Shown one piece after another: positions 1-7,580 of a DNA stretch of 54,618 nucleotides. Made by a program: the position numbers and the translations under genes. This stretch comes from an uncultured Clostridia bacterium (GTDB taxonomy: Bacteria; Bacillota; Clostridia; Christensenellales; UBA1242): positions 1 through 54,618 of the forward strand of contig CAKVHC010000006.1 of assembly GCA_934747805.1 (NCBI GenBank), written 5' to 3'. The notes beneath the pieces are model-generated. The model was not told the origin of the DNA. It saw nothing but the letters and a program-made list of their open reading frames with translations, and did not search any database. Within the stretch, counting starts at the first letter, position 1, and every line of letters starts with the position of its first letter.

Positions 1-70
1 CAATTTACTACATTATTTAGTCTTTGTCAAGGGTTTTTTACAATCTTTTTTACTTTTTTGCGCCTTTTTT

Positions 71-101
71 ACAAAAATAAAAGGCTGGACGCCTTTTATT
101 T
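71..101 (-). terminator. Intrinsic terminator of the rho-like gene
   Basis: An 11-bp perfect stem (75-85 with 91-101, loop 86-90) is followed on the minus strand by a U-run. The stop codon of the Rho-like gene (96-98) lies inside the stem. Upstream of it in the window (1-70) there is only T-rich sequence with no recognisable gene. Confidence 0.75.
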
Positions 102-1343
102 CAGATTTTTACGTATTTCATCGGCTTCTTTTGGTGGAATAAAGTCCAAAAGAGAATATCTACAACGGTTCATATCTACCTTCTCTTCATCGTCAAGTTG
201 CAGCAAAATGTCGACATTGTTGTAGTATAGATTAGCAATAGCCTTGCCCATCATAGTGTCATCTGGCATCAAAAAGCCTGTAACAATCGTGATGCTTCCG
301 AAAGATGTGTTTTTTGCGGTGGACATCAATTTCTTTACAACTGGCAAATCTAGTTCATCCATCATTACACAGGTTGCCAAACTATCAAGATTATCTGCCA
401 CAAAAACCACTTTTTCGCCAAGACCGGCGCACACTTTTGCATAATTCATTGCCAAGAAGGCCGTACGTTGCTGTTCTCTAAAACTGTCTTCTGCACTGGC
501 AGTAAACTGAGTCACATCGTTGTTATTTAAAATTGGGCTAAATCTGTTTTTAGCTATGTTAAGATAAATCACTTTGCCGCCAAAAACTGATTGGACGTTG
601 TCAGCCACATCTGCTAGAGCTTTGCCAAGCCCACGAGTTGTCTTTGATACAACGGCAGTGGTCGAGCCGCAATAGATAGGCATTTTATACAATGCATTGA
701 TGACAGAGTTGTCAACAGGCTTTAGCATTAGTTGTTGAGTCATTGAAGCAGCAGGCAGTTGGTCAAAATCTACTCTTGCCCTTGAGTATTCATCCAGAGT
801 CAAATTGTTGATAGAATGAATTTCTGCAACCAAGAATGGTTGACCGTCAGCCACTTTTTCCACTTCGCAGTCGATATGGTCGCCATTTCTGAGATTGAAT
901 CTCTCAACCATTTCCATATTAATGACATATTTATCTGCTGTATGCTCAACACTGGCACTACGCACAAACGCTATCCCACTAACTAGCACTTCGACATAGC
1001 CTGTGATATGTTTTCGCTCAGTGACAGTTGCACCAAATGTGTATGCTGGTTGTTCAAGCACCAACTTAGTCGAAAGAATATTAGATTCGTCAATAGTCTG
1101 TGCGCCCATTTCCTTTTCCACAGGAATAATACGAACAACACTATCTACTGGAGTCAATGTTTTTGGCGGACGGCCCTGTCGCACTGCCGGTTTGTAAGGT
1201 GGCTTCTTGCCAGTCATTATGTCCGTCATTTCGCTGATCAGTTTAGCTTTGGTCAATGTGGTTGGGCGAAAAACACCAATGCGTCTGGCGATATTTCTCA
1301 GTTGATAAATGCTAACTTTTTCCAAATCTTCTATCATTTCCAT
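96..1343 (-). CDS. Rho-like protein with degenerate ATPase motifs
   Basis: 415 residues with the order of transcription termination factor Rho: an N-terminal Rho_N (SAP-like) helical segment (about 5-45), a basic linker, a cold-shock RNA-binding domain (about 110-180, including the typical RFNLRNGD stretch), and a RecA-like domain. In the RecA part the P-loop, normally GxxxxGKT, reads as a degenerate RGLGKAL, the Walker B region reads VVFVADNLDSLA instead of the usual LLDSITRLA, and the chain ends near the position where Rho still has about 50 more residues. RNA binding therefore looks kept, while ATP hydrolysis and translocation look lost. An AAGGA ribosome site precedes the ATG at 1343. The gene has its own promoter and terminator. 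It could be a regulatory Rho paralog, an antagonist, or the organism's only, divergent Rho. Family assignment is firm; activity is inferred. Confidence 0.8.
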   Translation of the reverse strand: MEMIEDLEKVSIYQLRNIARRIGVFRPTTLTKAKLISEMTDIMTGKKPPYKPAVRQGRPPKTLTPVDSVVRIIPVEKEMGAQTIDESNILSTKLVLEQPAYTFGATVTERKHITGYVEVLVSGIAFVRSASVEHTADKYVINMEMVERFNLRNGDHIDCEVEKVADGQPFLVAEIHSINNLTLDEYSRARVDFDQLPAASMTQQLMLKPVDNSVINALYKMPIYCGSTTAVVSKTTRGLGKALADVADNVQSVFGGKVIYLNIAKNRFSPILNNNDVTQFTASAEDSFREQQRTAFLAMNYAKVCAGLGEKVVFVADNLDSLATCVMMDELDLPVVKKLMSTAKNTSFGSITIVTGFLMPDDTMMGKAIANLYYNNVDILLQLDDEEKVDMNRCRYSLLDFIPPKEADEIRKNLK

Positions 1344-1367
1344 ACAACTTTTTCCTTAAACATTATA

Positions 1368-1396
1368 TATATAACAAAAATGTCGAAAATTGTAAA
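1368..1396 (-). promoter_or_regulatory. Promoter of rho-like gene
   Basis: On the minus strand, TTTACA (1391-1396), a 17-bp spacer and TATATA (1368-1373) match a sigma-A promoter. The leader would be about 18 nt and carries an AAGGA ribosome site. Confidence 0.55.
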
Positions 1397-1448
1397 TTGA
1401 TTTTTGAACAATTATATTAATTTTTTACAAAAATATTTAAACGTAAAC

Positions 1449-1470
1449 AAAAAAAGGGCTAACAGCCCTT
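1449..1470 (-). terminator. Intrinsic terminator after mazG-like gene
   Basis: Perfect 7-bp stem (1454-1460 with 1464-1470, 3-nt loop) followed on the minus strand by a U-run at 1449-1455, directly after the stop codon at 1473-1475. Confidence 0.8.
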
Positions 1471-1472
1471 CG

Positions 1473-1985
1473 TTATTTATGGTCGTGGCAATGGTCACAG
1501 CCACACTCATCGTCGTCGTAATCGCAATCGTCGCCGCAGCCGCACTGGTCATGGTCATATGCCAACGCATCATCAATTTCGTCTTCGCTATTCACGAATG
1601 TGGCGTACAAATCTAGGCGTGGACGCATCTCGCCAAGAGCTTTGAGCTGCGCATCAATGTCTTCGTCTTCTTCATCCACATTTAATAGATAAGTGCGTTT
1701 TTCATAGCCACCATACTTTTTCTTGCGGTCTAATAACAAATTATTAAACTTGGTTTGGTCATAGCCTTTAAATTTGGCAATGGCAAAAACCAACTCAGCA
1801 ATGTCTGCCAGTTCGTCCATCCCTCCAGTTTCAGTGTATCTAGCGACGTATTCGTCCAAACTAATCTCTAGTTCACTAATATATTCGTGGTCGTTCAATG
1901 TGCGTGTGTGTGGCTTGCTGCCCTTTTCCTTTAAAATTTTAGGCACATTGTCCTTAACTAATTGATTGTATACATTATGTTCCAT
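1473..1985 (-). CDS. MazG-like nucleotide pyrophosphohydrolase with Cys/His/Asp tail
   Basis: 170 residues. The first ~100 match the small all-alpha NTP pyrophosphohydrolase fold (MazG / phosphoribosyl-ATP pyrophosphatase-like): a YNQLVKDNVPKIL opening, a LDEYVARY helix and an ELADIAELVFAIAKFKG segment supplying acidic metal ligands. Such enzymes hydrolyse non-canonical or excess NTPs to NMP and pyrophosphate. The remaining ~70 residues are unusual, ending in a very acidic stretch with repeated CGC, DHDQ, CDHCHDH units, which looks like a metal-binding tail. A GGAG site 7 nt upstream supports the ATG at 1985. It is monocistronic, between its own promoter and terminator. The enzyme class is likely; the substrate and the purpose of the tail are unknown. 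Confidence 0.75.
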   Translation of the reverse strand: MEHNVYNQLVKDNVPKILKEKGSKPHTRTLNDHEYISELEISLDEYVARYTETGGMDELADIAELVFAIAKFKGYDQTKFNNLLLDRKKKYGGYEKRTYLLNVDEEDEDIDAQLKALGEMRPRLDLYATFVNSEDEIDDALAYDHDQCGCGDDCDYDDDECGCDHCHDHK

Positions 1986-2002
1986 ATTTTCTCCGCAAGT
2001 TC

Positions 2003-2031
2003 ATTTTAGCACAAAGATAAGCAAATTACAA
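2003..2031 (-). promoter_or_regulatory. Promoter of mazG-like gene
   Basis: Minus-strand TTGTAA (2026-2031), 17-bp spacer, TAAAAT (2003-2008), about 18 bp before the start codon. Confidence 0.6.
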
Positions 2032-2106
2032 CAGTATGCAAAAGTTTTTTGTTAGATATTTTTGTTCTGTCGATAGTTATTGATTTTTGTCGAACAATGT
2101 GATAAA

Positions 2107-3024
2107 ATGGAAAACGTGTTCACAAGGAAGGTCGCATACATTTTAATAACCACTATTTGCATAGCAGTTATGTCTGCTTGTGCAGTTTTATTACTCAAAA
2201 ATAGGTCTTCTAGTGATGATTATGGCAACTTATCTTTATCTTGCAATCAACTCACCGTTGGCAAGGGTACAAATTTACGCTTTGATGAAGATTTCTTCCA
2301 TTTCACGAAGGGCAGCAAGACTACTCCAACTTTGACGTGCGACAAACTGACCGTGAATGACAACACAGTTGTCTGTGACAATGTGGGTTCATTCAAACTT
2401 AAATTCACAACCGAGAACTCCAAGTCCACTTTAGTGCTTAACGTTAAACGTAGCTCAGTAGTCGACTATGTGACTTTCAGAAAGCATGAATTGACGCTGT
2501 ATTCCAACTCAACTAGTGTGTGCAATATATTGAGTTTCAACAAGTCTTCCAGCAATGTGTTTGACAAAGATCTATCTGTCAAGTCAGACGAAGACATTTG
2601 TACTTTGGATTTATCCAAAATGGAATTTAACACTCATAATACTGGCACGACAAGGCTTGAGGTCGAACTGGTTTCAAGTTTCGGCTGTGTTGTCTATGAC
2701 TATGTCGACATAAATGTCGTTACAAAACCGCCTGTTAAAATAGCCCTGGAAACGTACGAGGAAAATCAACACATTATATCGTCCGTAAATACTCGTCTCA
2801 AGGTGCACTACTCTGTCTTGCTTGGTGATGACTTGGCGTATAATCAGCTGCTTGACGTGACTATTTATTCTGCTGGCGTCGATGTTACTAGCAGCGTCTG
2901 CTTTGCGATTGACCGTGCAAACAATATCTCATTCGAGTTTGTTGATTGCGGAGAATACGAATTCGTCGCACACGCTGTCGAAGACAAAAGTGTTGTTGTA
3001 AGGCTTTTCTTCACTATTTGTTGA
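2107..3024 (+). CDS. Membrane-anchored extracytoplasmic protein, unknown function
   Basis: 305 residues from the ATG at 2107; an in-frame TTG at 2080 would add nine residues that are not signal-like, so I prefer the ATG. The N-terminus is a short basic stretch followed by one hydrophobic segment (about residues 8-32) that could be an uncleaved signal anchor. The rest is rich in Ser, Thr, Asn and Val with alternating beta patterns and several Cys, as in Ig-like or bacterial surface beta-sandwich domains. I recognise no specific family. No good Shine-Dalgarno sequence is seen before either start. A weak AT-only hairpin (3039-3054) followed by T residues lies after the stop. A secreted or cell-surface role is inferred from topology only. 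Confidence 0.6.
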   Translation: MENVFTRKVAYILITTICIAVMSACAVLLLKNRSSSDDYGNLSLSCNQLTVGKGTNLRFDEDFFHFTKGSKTTPTLTCDKLTVNDNTVVCDNVGSFKLKFTTENSKSTLVLNVKRSSVVDYVTFRKHELTLYSNSTSVCNILSFNKSSSNVFDKDLSVKSDEDICTLDLSKMEFNTHNTGTTRLEVELVSSFGCVVYDYVDINVVTKPPVKIALETYEENQHIISSVNTRLKVHYSVLLGDDLAYNQLLDVTIYSAGVDVTSSVCFAIDRANNISFEFVDCGEYEFVAHAVEDKSVVVRLFFTIC

Positions 3025-3084
3025 TATCTGTCCCACTAATTAATAAAAATTAATGAATTTTTTGCGAAATTTTTAGAATTATGG

Positions 3085-3113
3085 TTGACAAAGTGTTTTT
3101 TATTGGGTATATT
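3085..3113 (+). promoter_or_regulatory. Sigma-A promoter of the tRNA-Ala/tRNA-Ile unit
   Basis: A consensus TTGACA (3085-3090), 17-bp spacer and TATATT (3108-3113), about 20 bp before the first tRNA. Confidence 0.85.
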
Positions 3114-3133
3114 AGAAAGGTAACTCAGTTTAT

Positions 3134-3210
3134 GGGGGATTAGCTCAGCTGGCTAGAGCGCCTGCCTTGCAAGCAGGAGGTCATCGGTTCGATTCCGATA
3201 TTCTCCACCA
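3134..3210 (+). tRNA. tRNA-Ala(TGC)
   Basis: 77 nt including encoded CCA. The acceptor arms pair over 7 bp with two G-U pairs, the D arm is GCTC-type, the anticodon loop is CTTGCAA giving anticodon TGC, and the T arm has GGTTCGATTCC. Transcribed with the following tRNA-Ile. Confidence 0.97.
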
Positions 3211-3253
3211 CTTTGTTAACCTAAAACGGCATTTAGTTATGCCAAATCACTAA

Positions 3254-3330
3254 TGGAATGTAGCTCAGCTGGTTAGAGCGCTGCCCTGATAAGGCAGAGG
3301 TCGATGGTTCAAGTCCATTCATTCCAACCA
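3254..3330 (+). tRNA. tRNA-Ile(GAT)
   Basis: 77 nt including CCA. The acceptor stem is TGGAATG paired with CATTCCA, so position 1 is U, paired to A72, rather than the usual purine. The anticodon loop CTGATAA gives GAT. The Ala-Ile pair is the one usually found in rRNA spacers, but here it stands alone with its own promoter and no rRNA gene nearby. Confidence 0.95.
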
Positions 3331-3334
3331 AATG

Positions 3335-3360
3335 AGTAGCGTTAGACCCGCTACTTTTTT
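3335..3360 (+). terminator. Intrinsic terminator of the tRNA unit
   Basis: A 7-bp stem (3335-3341 with 3349-3355) followed by a T-run, immediately after tRNA-Ile. Confidence 0.8.
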
Positions 3361-3383
3361 GTTGTTTTTCCTCTGCCTTGCAA

Positions 3384-3468
3384 CGCTTTCAGCGGTGCGC
3401 AGTGCGTTTAGCACTGTATCAGGGCACGCTGCCCTGCCGACCTTTCGGTCGATTGCTCGTTAGAGCAA
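3384..3468. repeat. Array of five tandem perfect hairpins
   Basis: Five different short perfect palindromes follow one another: CGCT/AGCG (3384-3394), CAGTGC/GCACTG with loop GTTTA (3400-3416), AGGGCA/TGCCCT (3421-3435), CGACC/GGTCG (3438-3451) and TTGCTC/GAGCAA with loop GTTA (3453-3468). Its base composition is much richer in GC than the surroundings. It sits between the tRNA terminator and a gene fragment, and shares a GCGTTTAGCA 10-mer with the element beside tRNA-Ser at 21.4 kb. Probably a small mobile or palindromic repeat element. Confidence 0.75.
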
Positions 3469-3473
3469 ATAAT

Positions 3474-3818
3474 GCAGAACACTTTGTTCACCTCAACTAT
3501 TTGGCAGTTTCACCAAAATTCAGAAACAAAGGTTACGGCACGCAAATAATGAACTGGGTTATGAAAAAGTTCGGCAATAAACCAATTGTGGCTGATGTGG
3601 AAATTGAAGACGAAAACAGCAAAAATAATGCTCAACGCACCAAACGAATGAAATTTTATAACCGTTTTGGGCTACACAAAGGCAAGCGTCGTTTCTATTG
3701 GAATGGCACAGAAATGTGTTACATTCACACGGGCGAAATCGTTGCGGACGAATTTATGGAATACATCATTAAATTGTTTCCAACGATCACCAACATAAGT
3801 GAGTTAAATGAAGAATAG
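3474..3818 (+). pseudogene. GNAT acetyltransferase, 5'-truncated remnant
   Basis: The frame encodes the C-terminal half of a GNAT N-acetyltransferase: LNYLAVSPKFRNKGYGTQ is beta-4 plus the acetyl-CoA pyrophosphate-binding Q/RxxGxG/A motif, followed by the alpha-3 helix and a later FYNRFGL segment typical of the C-terminal half. The first half of the fold is missing. Its place is taken by the hairpin array, whose translation makes an Arg/Leu/Cys-rich nonsense N-terminus and supplies no convincing start codon or ribosome site in frame (the ATG at 3472 is out of frame). The gene is therefore probably dead, cut by arrival of the hairpin element. A fully degraded start with use of an internal codon cannot be excluded. 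Confidence 0.7.
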
Positions 3819-3862
3819 CGTTTACTCATTGATCAAACAAATGAAACTCAAATTAATACAGC

Positions 3863-3892
3863 AAAAAAGACCGACTTGTGTCGGTCTTTTTT
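3863..3892. terminator. Bidirectional terminator between GNAT remnant and recR
   Basis: A perfect stem GACCGAC/GTCGGTC (3869-3875, 3880-3886) with A-run on the left and T-run on the right, able to stop transcription from both sides. Confidence 0.85.
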
Positions 3893-4487
3893 ATATCTCA
3901 GTTCGGTTTTTCAATGCACGAGAAAGAGTAAGTTCATCAGCGTACTCAAGTTCACTGCCCATTGAAATGCCGGTAGCCAGGCGTGTCACTTTCACGCCCA
4001 ATGGCTTCAAGAGGTTGGCAATGTACATTGCAGTTGCCTCGCCTTCCACGTCCGGATTGGTTGCAATGATAACTTCTTGAATGTGGTCTTTTTGAATGCG
4101 CATAAGCAGACTTTTAAGATTCAAATCGTCTGGACCTTTGTTGTCCAGCGGACTGATGACGCCATGCAACACATGATAAGCGCCTTTAAAATCACGCACA
4201 CGGTCAAGTGCATTAATATCCTTTGGCTCAGTGACGACGCATATGATTGGCTCATTTACGCCACGTGCACAAGCGTCGCAGATTTCTTTATCAGTAAAGT
4301 CGCCGCAAATTGCACAAGTGTGAATTTTGTCCTTAGCATCTGCAATGGCCTCGCTAAGATTATGCACCCACTCTGCGTTGCCGTTTATGATTGAATACGC
4401 ATAGCGTTCTGCCGTCTTTTTACCCACTCCACCAAGTTTGGTGAGTTCGTTGATAAGTCGTTCCAATGGCTCGACAAAGTTTTTCAT
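3891..4487 (-). CDS. recR: Recombination mediator protein RecR
   Basis: 198 residues, full length. RecR works with RecO/RecF to load RecA on SSB-coated single-stranded DNA. Visible are the N-terminal helix-hairpin-helix (LGGVGKKTAERYA, about 18-30), a four-cysteine zinc finger (C58, C61, C70, C73), and the Toprim domain from about residue 80 (ICVVTEPKDINALD). It is the last gene of the six-gene operon starting at mrnC; its ATG overlaps the stop of ybaB by one base (TAATG), implying translational coupling. The dnaX-ybaB-recR order is the conserved one in bacteria. Confidence 0.97.
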   Translation of the reverse strand: MKNFVEPLERLINELTKLGGVGKKTAERYAYSIINGNAEWVHNLSEAIADAKDKIHTCAICGDFTDKEICDACARGVNEPIICVVTEPKDINALDRVRDFKGAYHVLHGVISPLDNKGPDDLNLKSLLMRIQKDHIQEVIIATNPDVEGEATAMYIANLLKPLGVKVTRLATGISMGSELEYADELTLSRALKNRTEI

Positions 4488-4816
4488 TACATCAAGCCCC
4501 CAAGCATTGACGAATAAGGTCCCATAACTTTGGACTCAAGTTCTTCCGCCTTTTTGGTCGCATCGTTAATAGCTGCCACGATCAAATCTTCCAACATCTC
4601 CACATCGTCTGGGTCAACAGCTTCACGTTTAAGTTTGACTCCAGTGATTATCTTTTTGCCAGTCATAGTCACTTCAACCATTCCGCCGCCAGCGTTGCCT
4701 GTAACTGTTTCGTTAGCCAAATTCTCTTGTGCTTTTTGCAAATCTTCTTGCATTTTGCGTGCTTGTTGCATAATTTGTTGCATATTGCCGCCAAAACCGC
4801 CTCTAAAATTGTTCAT
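4487..4816 (-). CDS. ybaB: YbaB/EbfC family nucleoid-associated protein
   Basis: 109 residues. Family members are small dimeric DNA-binding proteins. The Gly/Met/Gln-rich start, the MQQIMQQARKMQEDL helix, the central VEVTMTGKKIITGVKL strands and the DDVEMLEDLIVAAINDA helix are typical. Lies between dnaX and recR, with a GGAGTAATT ribosome site, and overlaps the recR start. Confidence 0.95.
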   Translation of the reverse strand: MNNFRGGFGGNMQQIMQQARKMQEDLQKAQENLANETVTGNAGGGMVEVTMTGKKIITGVKLKREAVDPDDVEMLEDLIVAAINDATKKAEELESKVMGPYSSMLGGLM

Positions 4817-4825
4817 AATTACTCC

Positions 4826-6289
4826 TTATTCTAGTTTGAAATTATTTGGGAACACTGTCCTTAAATCTTGGATCAAGTCATCCGCAGACTTTTTGTCTTC
4901 GTCATACATAAACTGCAAGCCTGTAACGTTCTCAAAACGCTGCTTGGTGAGTTTGAGCAGAACGCCCGCACGCTCGCTGTCGTTCAAAATCTCTCGACTC
5001 GACCTGTCCGACACATACAGATATAGTATTTCGCCCCTTTGCTCCACTTTATAGATATTCTTGCATGCGCTGGCAAGTGCGAAATATTTTTCATCTTTGA
5101 TTGCCAAAAGCACTTCACCCCAACGTTTTTGAATGGAATCGTTGGCTATAGGTGGGGCTTTTGGTTGACTGGGAGTGGATGATTGAGGCACAACTATTGG
5201 TGCAACTCCACTTCCGCCTGCACGAATGCACGCCGACTCGAACAATAGTTGTGGGTCGAGCGAAAATTTTAAATCCATCTCCACACTTGACAGTGTGTTG
5301 AATGCGTAGGTCAGGCGTTCCTTGTCTATGTTCTGTACAAAATCATTTATAGCGGTAAAGTTTTTATTTGTCAAATGTAATAGAGCTAAATCTTTAATTC
5401 CGCCTTTGATAAGAATGAAATCTTTGATAAGATTGCACAAATCCTTTAAAAGTATGTTTATATTCTTGCCAGACTTTTTCAGAGTATCCACTTCGACAAA
5501 CACTTGCTTGGCATCACCGTCAAAGATTGCCTTAACTACAGGCATGAGCATATCTATGCTAGATTTGCCAACGATTTTGAGAGTGCTGTCCGCCGTCACC
5601 TTGCCTTCACAGAATGCCACCACCGCATCGGCTATGCTAAGCGTGTCACGCACACTGCCGTCGCCTGCTGTGGCGATAATTTCAAGGCTCTCATCGTCAT
5701 AACTGATGTGACTGTCATTAAATATACGTTTGAGTAAATCTATGAGCAAGCTAGTGTCAACGAGATTAAACTCAAACTTGATCACACGAGATAAAATGGT
5801 GGCTGGCAACTTATTCATTTCCGTAGTACATAATATGAATACTACATTCTCAGGTGGCTCTTCAAGTGTCTTGAGCAAGGCGTTGAACGCACTGTCCGTC
5901 AACATATGCACTTCGTCGATGATATACACTTTTCGTCTGCCCACAATAGCAGGATATTTCACGCTCTCACGAAGATCACGGATTTCATCAACACGGTTGT
6001 TGCTGGCAGCATCAATTTCCAAAATATCTGTGTTGTTGACTTGAGCCAGACCCTTGCACACTTCGCACTCGCCACAAGGTGAGCCGTTTTTGTTATGCAA
6101 GCAGTTGATAGCCCTGGCAAAGATCTTGGCGCAAGACGTTTTGCCTGTTCCCCGACTGCCTGTAAACAGATATGCGTGGCTGATCTCGTCTTTTATGACT
6201 TGGTTCTTAAGCGTGGTGACAATGTTGTCCTGTCCAATAACTTCATCGAAAGTCTTTGGTCTGTATTTTCTGTACAATGCCAAATGCAT
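4826..6289 (-). CDS. dnaX: DNA polymerase III subunit gamma/tau
   Basis: 487 residues. Clamp-loader ATPase that opens the beta clamp and couples polymerase to helicase. Seen: Walker A GSRGTGKT (about 44-51), four-Cys zinc site (C63, C72, C75, C78), Walker B VYIIDEVHML (121-130), and the SRC-type sensor region LSRVIKFEF. The C-terminal tau part is short compared with many families, with a Pro/Ser linker near residue 370. Two nt separate it from sigH and 9 nt from ybaB. I see no obvious programmed frameshift slippery heptamer. Confidence 0.96.
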   Translation of the reverse strand: MHLALYRKYRPKTFDEVIGQDNIVTTLKNQVIKDEISHAYLFTGSRGTGKTSCAKIFARAINCLHNKNGSPCGECEVCKGLAQVNNTDILEIDAASNNRVDEIRDLRESVKYPAIVGRRKVYIIDEVHMLTDSAFNALLKTLEEPPENVVFILCTTEMNKLPATILSRVIKFEFNLVDTSLLIDLLKRIFNDSHISYDDESLEIIATAGDGSVRDTLSIADAVVAFCEGKVTADSTLKIVGKSSIDMLMPVVKAIFDGDAKQVFVEVDTLKKSGKNINILLKDLCNLIKDFILIKGGIKDLALLHLTNKNFTAINDFVQNIDKERLTYAFNTLSSVEMDLKFSLDPQLLFESACIRAGGSGVAPIVVPQSSTPSQPKAPPIANDSIQKRWGEVLLAIKDEKYFALASACKNIYKVEQRGEILYLYVSDRSSREILNDSERAGVLLKLTKQRFENVTGLQFMYDEDKKSADDLIQDLRTVFPNNFKLE

Positions 6290-6291
6290 AT

Positions 6292-6882
6292 CTACTCTCC
6301 TTTCAAAACTTTATCTTTGTTCTTGGTTAAAATTCGTTTGATTGCTTGCAATCGGTTATCCACTTTTTTGCTGGTGATGTGCATAAACAAAGCAATTTCA
6401 TCGTATTTATAGCCAAGCAAATATTTTTGTAAAATTCTATAATCGTCATCATCCAACAGCGATTTAATCACTACTGCTCGAGCGTGATTTGACTCTCTTT
6501 TCATCATATCTGCGACGAAATCTTGGTCGCTCACCGCCACAATCAGTCCGCTTTCATCCCCGTTTATGAGTGCACCTTCGCTATCGATTCCTATAGCTGA
6601 ATTAAGCAGCAAACATTTCTGTCTGTTTTGCCTTTTGTACGCCGACAAAAGTTTGCTCTGAGCACATAATCGCACGAAACTTTTAAAATTATCGTTCTTA
6701 CTGCTGTCAAACAGGTTGATCGCTTGAATTAGTCCTAGCATAGCCTCTTGCATAAGGTCGTCGCCGTCCATCCCGGTGAGGAAATATTGACGGCAAAGTG
6801 CTTTTAGCATAGGTCGAAACTCGTTAATTATCTCTTCAATTGCGAGTTCGTCGCCCTGTTTGGCACGGTCTAATGTTGTCAT
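6292..6882 (-). CDS. sigH: RNA polymerase sigma factor, SigH (Spo0H) type
   Basis: 196 residues from the ATG at 6882, which overlaps the rlmB stop and lies 6 nt after a GGAG; a GTG at 6885 is possible but too close to that site. Region 2 is clear (ELAIEEIINEFRPMLKALCRQY, then GMDGDDLMQEAMLGLIQAINLFD and the FKSFVRLCAQSKLLSAYKR segment), and region 4 is a short C-terminal helix-turn-helix (LLGYKYDEIALFMHITSKKVDNRLQAIKR). Size and location downstream of mrnC-rlmB match SigH of Bacillus and Clostridia, which drives early stationary-phase, competence and sporulation genes. The yacP gene usually between rlmB and sigH is absent here. Whether this organism sporulates cannot be told from the window. 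Confidence 0.85.
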   Translation of the reverse strand: MTTLDRAKQGDELAIEEIINEFRPMLKALCRQYFLTGMDGDDLMQEAMLGLIQAINLFDSSKNDNFKSFVRLCAQSKLLSAYKRQNRQKCLLLNSAIGIDSEGALINGDESGLIVAVSDQDFVADMMKRESNHARAVVIKSLLDDDDYRILQKYLLGYKYDEIALFMHITSKKVDNRLQAIKRILTKNKDKVLKGE

Positions 6883-7580
6883 CACATTCTCCTTTGACGC
6901 ACAGCTTCGTAGACTGCAATTGCTGTAGCATTTGATGCGTTTAGGCTATTTATCTTGCCATACATTGGCAGGCTCAACACTCCGTCACAAGTCTTTCGTG
7001 TGAGTTCATGTACTCCAAAACCTTCCGAACCAACGACCAGTGCAATGCCACCTTTTAAGTCGGCCGAATAAATGTCTTGTCCGTCGGCTTCTAGGGCGTA
7101 GACCCAGATATTTCTCTCTTTGAGTTGTCTAATCGTTTCATTAAGGTTGGTTACCATTGCAATTTTGACATTGGCAATTGCGCCAGCACTGGTGGAATAC
7201 ACCGTTTCGTTCACTGGACAAGCACGATTCTTTGGTACGATTATTCCGTCCACCCCAGCACATTCGCATGTTCTGATGATTGCTCCCAAATTATGCGGAT
7301 CTTGAATGCCGTCGAGTATCACCAAAAAAGGCTGTTCTTTGGTGAGCAAATCTTCAAGAGCAAAATATTTATATTCTGGCACAAATGCAACCATGCCTTG
7401 CGTCTTTTTAGATTTTGTAAGACGTTGCATTTGTTCTTCGTCGATTATCTCCACCGCCACTTTGCTAGCAGTTGTCAAATCCAAAAGTTCTCGGTCAAGT
7501 GGTCGAAGAGATAGCACTTTCTCCACCTTTTTGCCACCACGCAAAAGCTCGGTGATGGCGTTGCGTCCACTAATTATCAT
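6882..7580 (-). CDS. rlmB: 23S rRNA 2'-O-methyltransferase RlmB (TrmH/SpoU family)
   Basis: 232 residues. N-terminal substrate-binding domain followed by the SPOUT knot: motif 1 LDGIQDPHNLGAIIRTCEC (about 91-109), motif 2 VVGSEGFGVHELTRKTCDG and motif 3 LSLPMYGKINSLNASNATAIAVYEA. The family methylates G2251 (E. coli numbering) of 23S rRNA. Its start overlaps the mrnC stop (ATGA) and its stop overlaps the sigH start, so all three should be translationally coupled. Confidence 0.95.
   Translation of the reverse strand: MIISGRNAITELLRGGKKVEKVLSLRPLDRELLDLTTASKVAVEIIDEEQMQRLTKSKKTQGMVAFVPEYKYFALEDLLTKEQPFLVILDGIQDPHNLGAIIRTCECAGVDGIIVPKNRACPVNETVYSTSAGAIANVKIAMVTNLNETIRQLKERNIWVYALEADGQDIYSADLKGGIALVVGSEGFGVHELTRKTCDGVLSLPMYGKINSLNASNATAIAVYEAVRQRRM

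Noticed and set aside
3134..3330. Remains of an rRNA operon around the Ala-Ile tRNA pair
   Set aside because: The pair has its own consensus promoter and terminator, and no 16S or 23S sequence flanks it.
3378..3473. N-terminal coding extension of the acetyltransferase fragment
   Set aside because: The translation comes from the hairpin array and starts at a TTG without a ribosome site; it is not GNAT sequence.
4530..5054. 174-codon plus-strand frame opposite ybaB/dnaX
   Set aside because: Ser/Leu-rich antisense shadow of well-supported minus-strand genes.
4826..6289. Programmed frameshift in dnaX yielding gamma
   Set aside because: No clear A-AAA-AAG type slippery site followed by a stem was found in the plausible zone.
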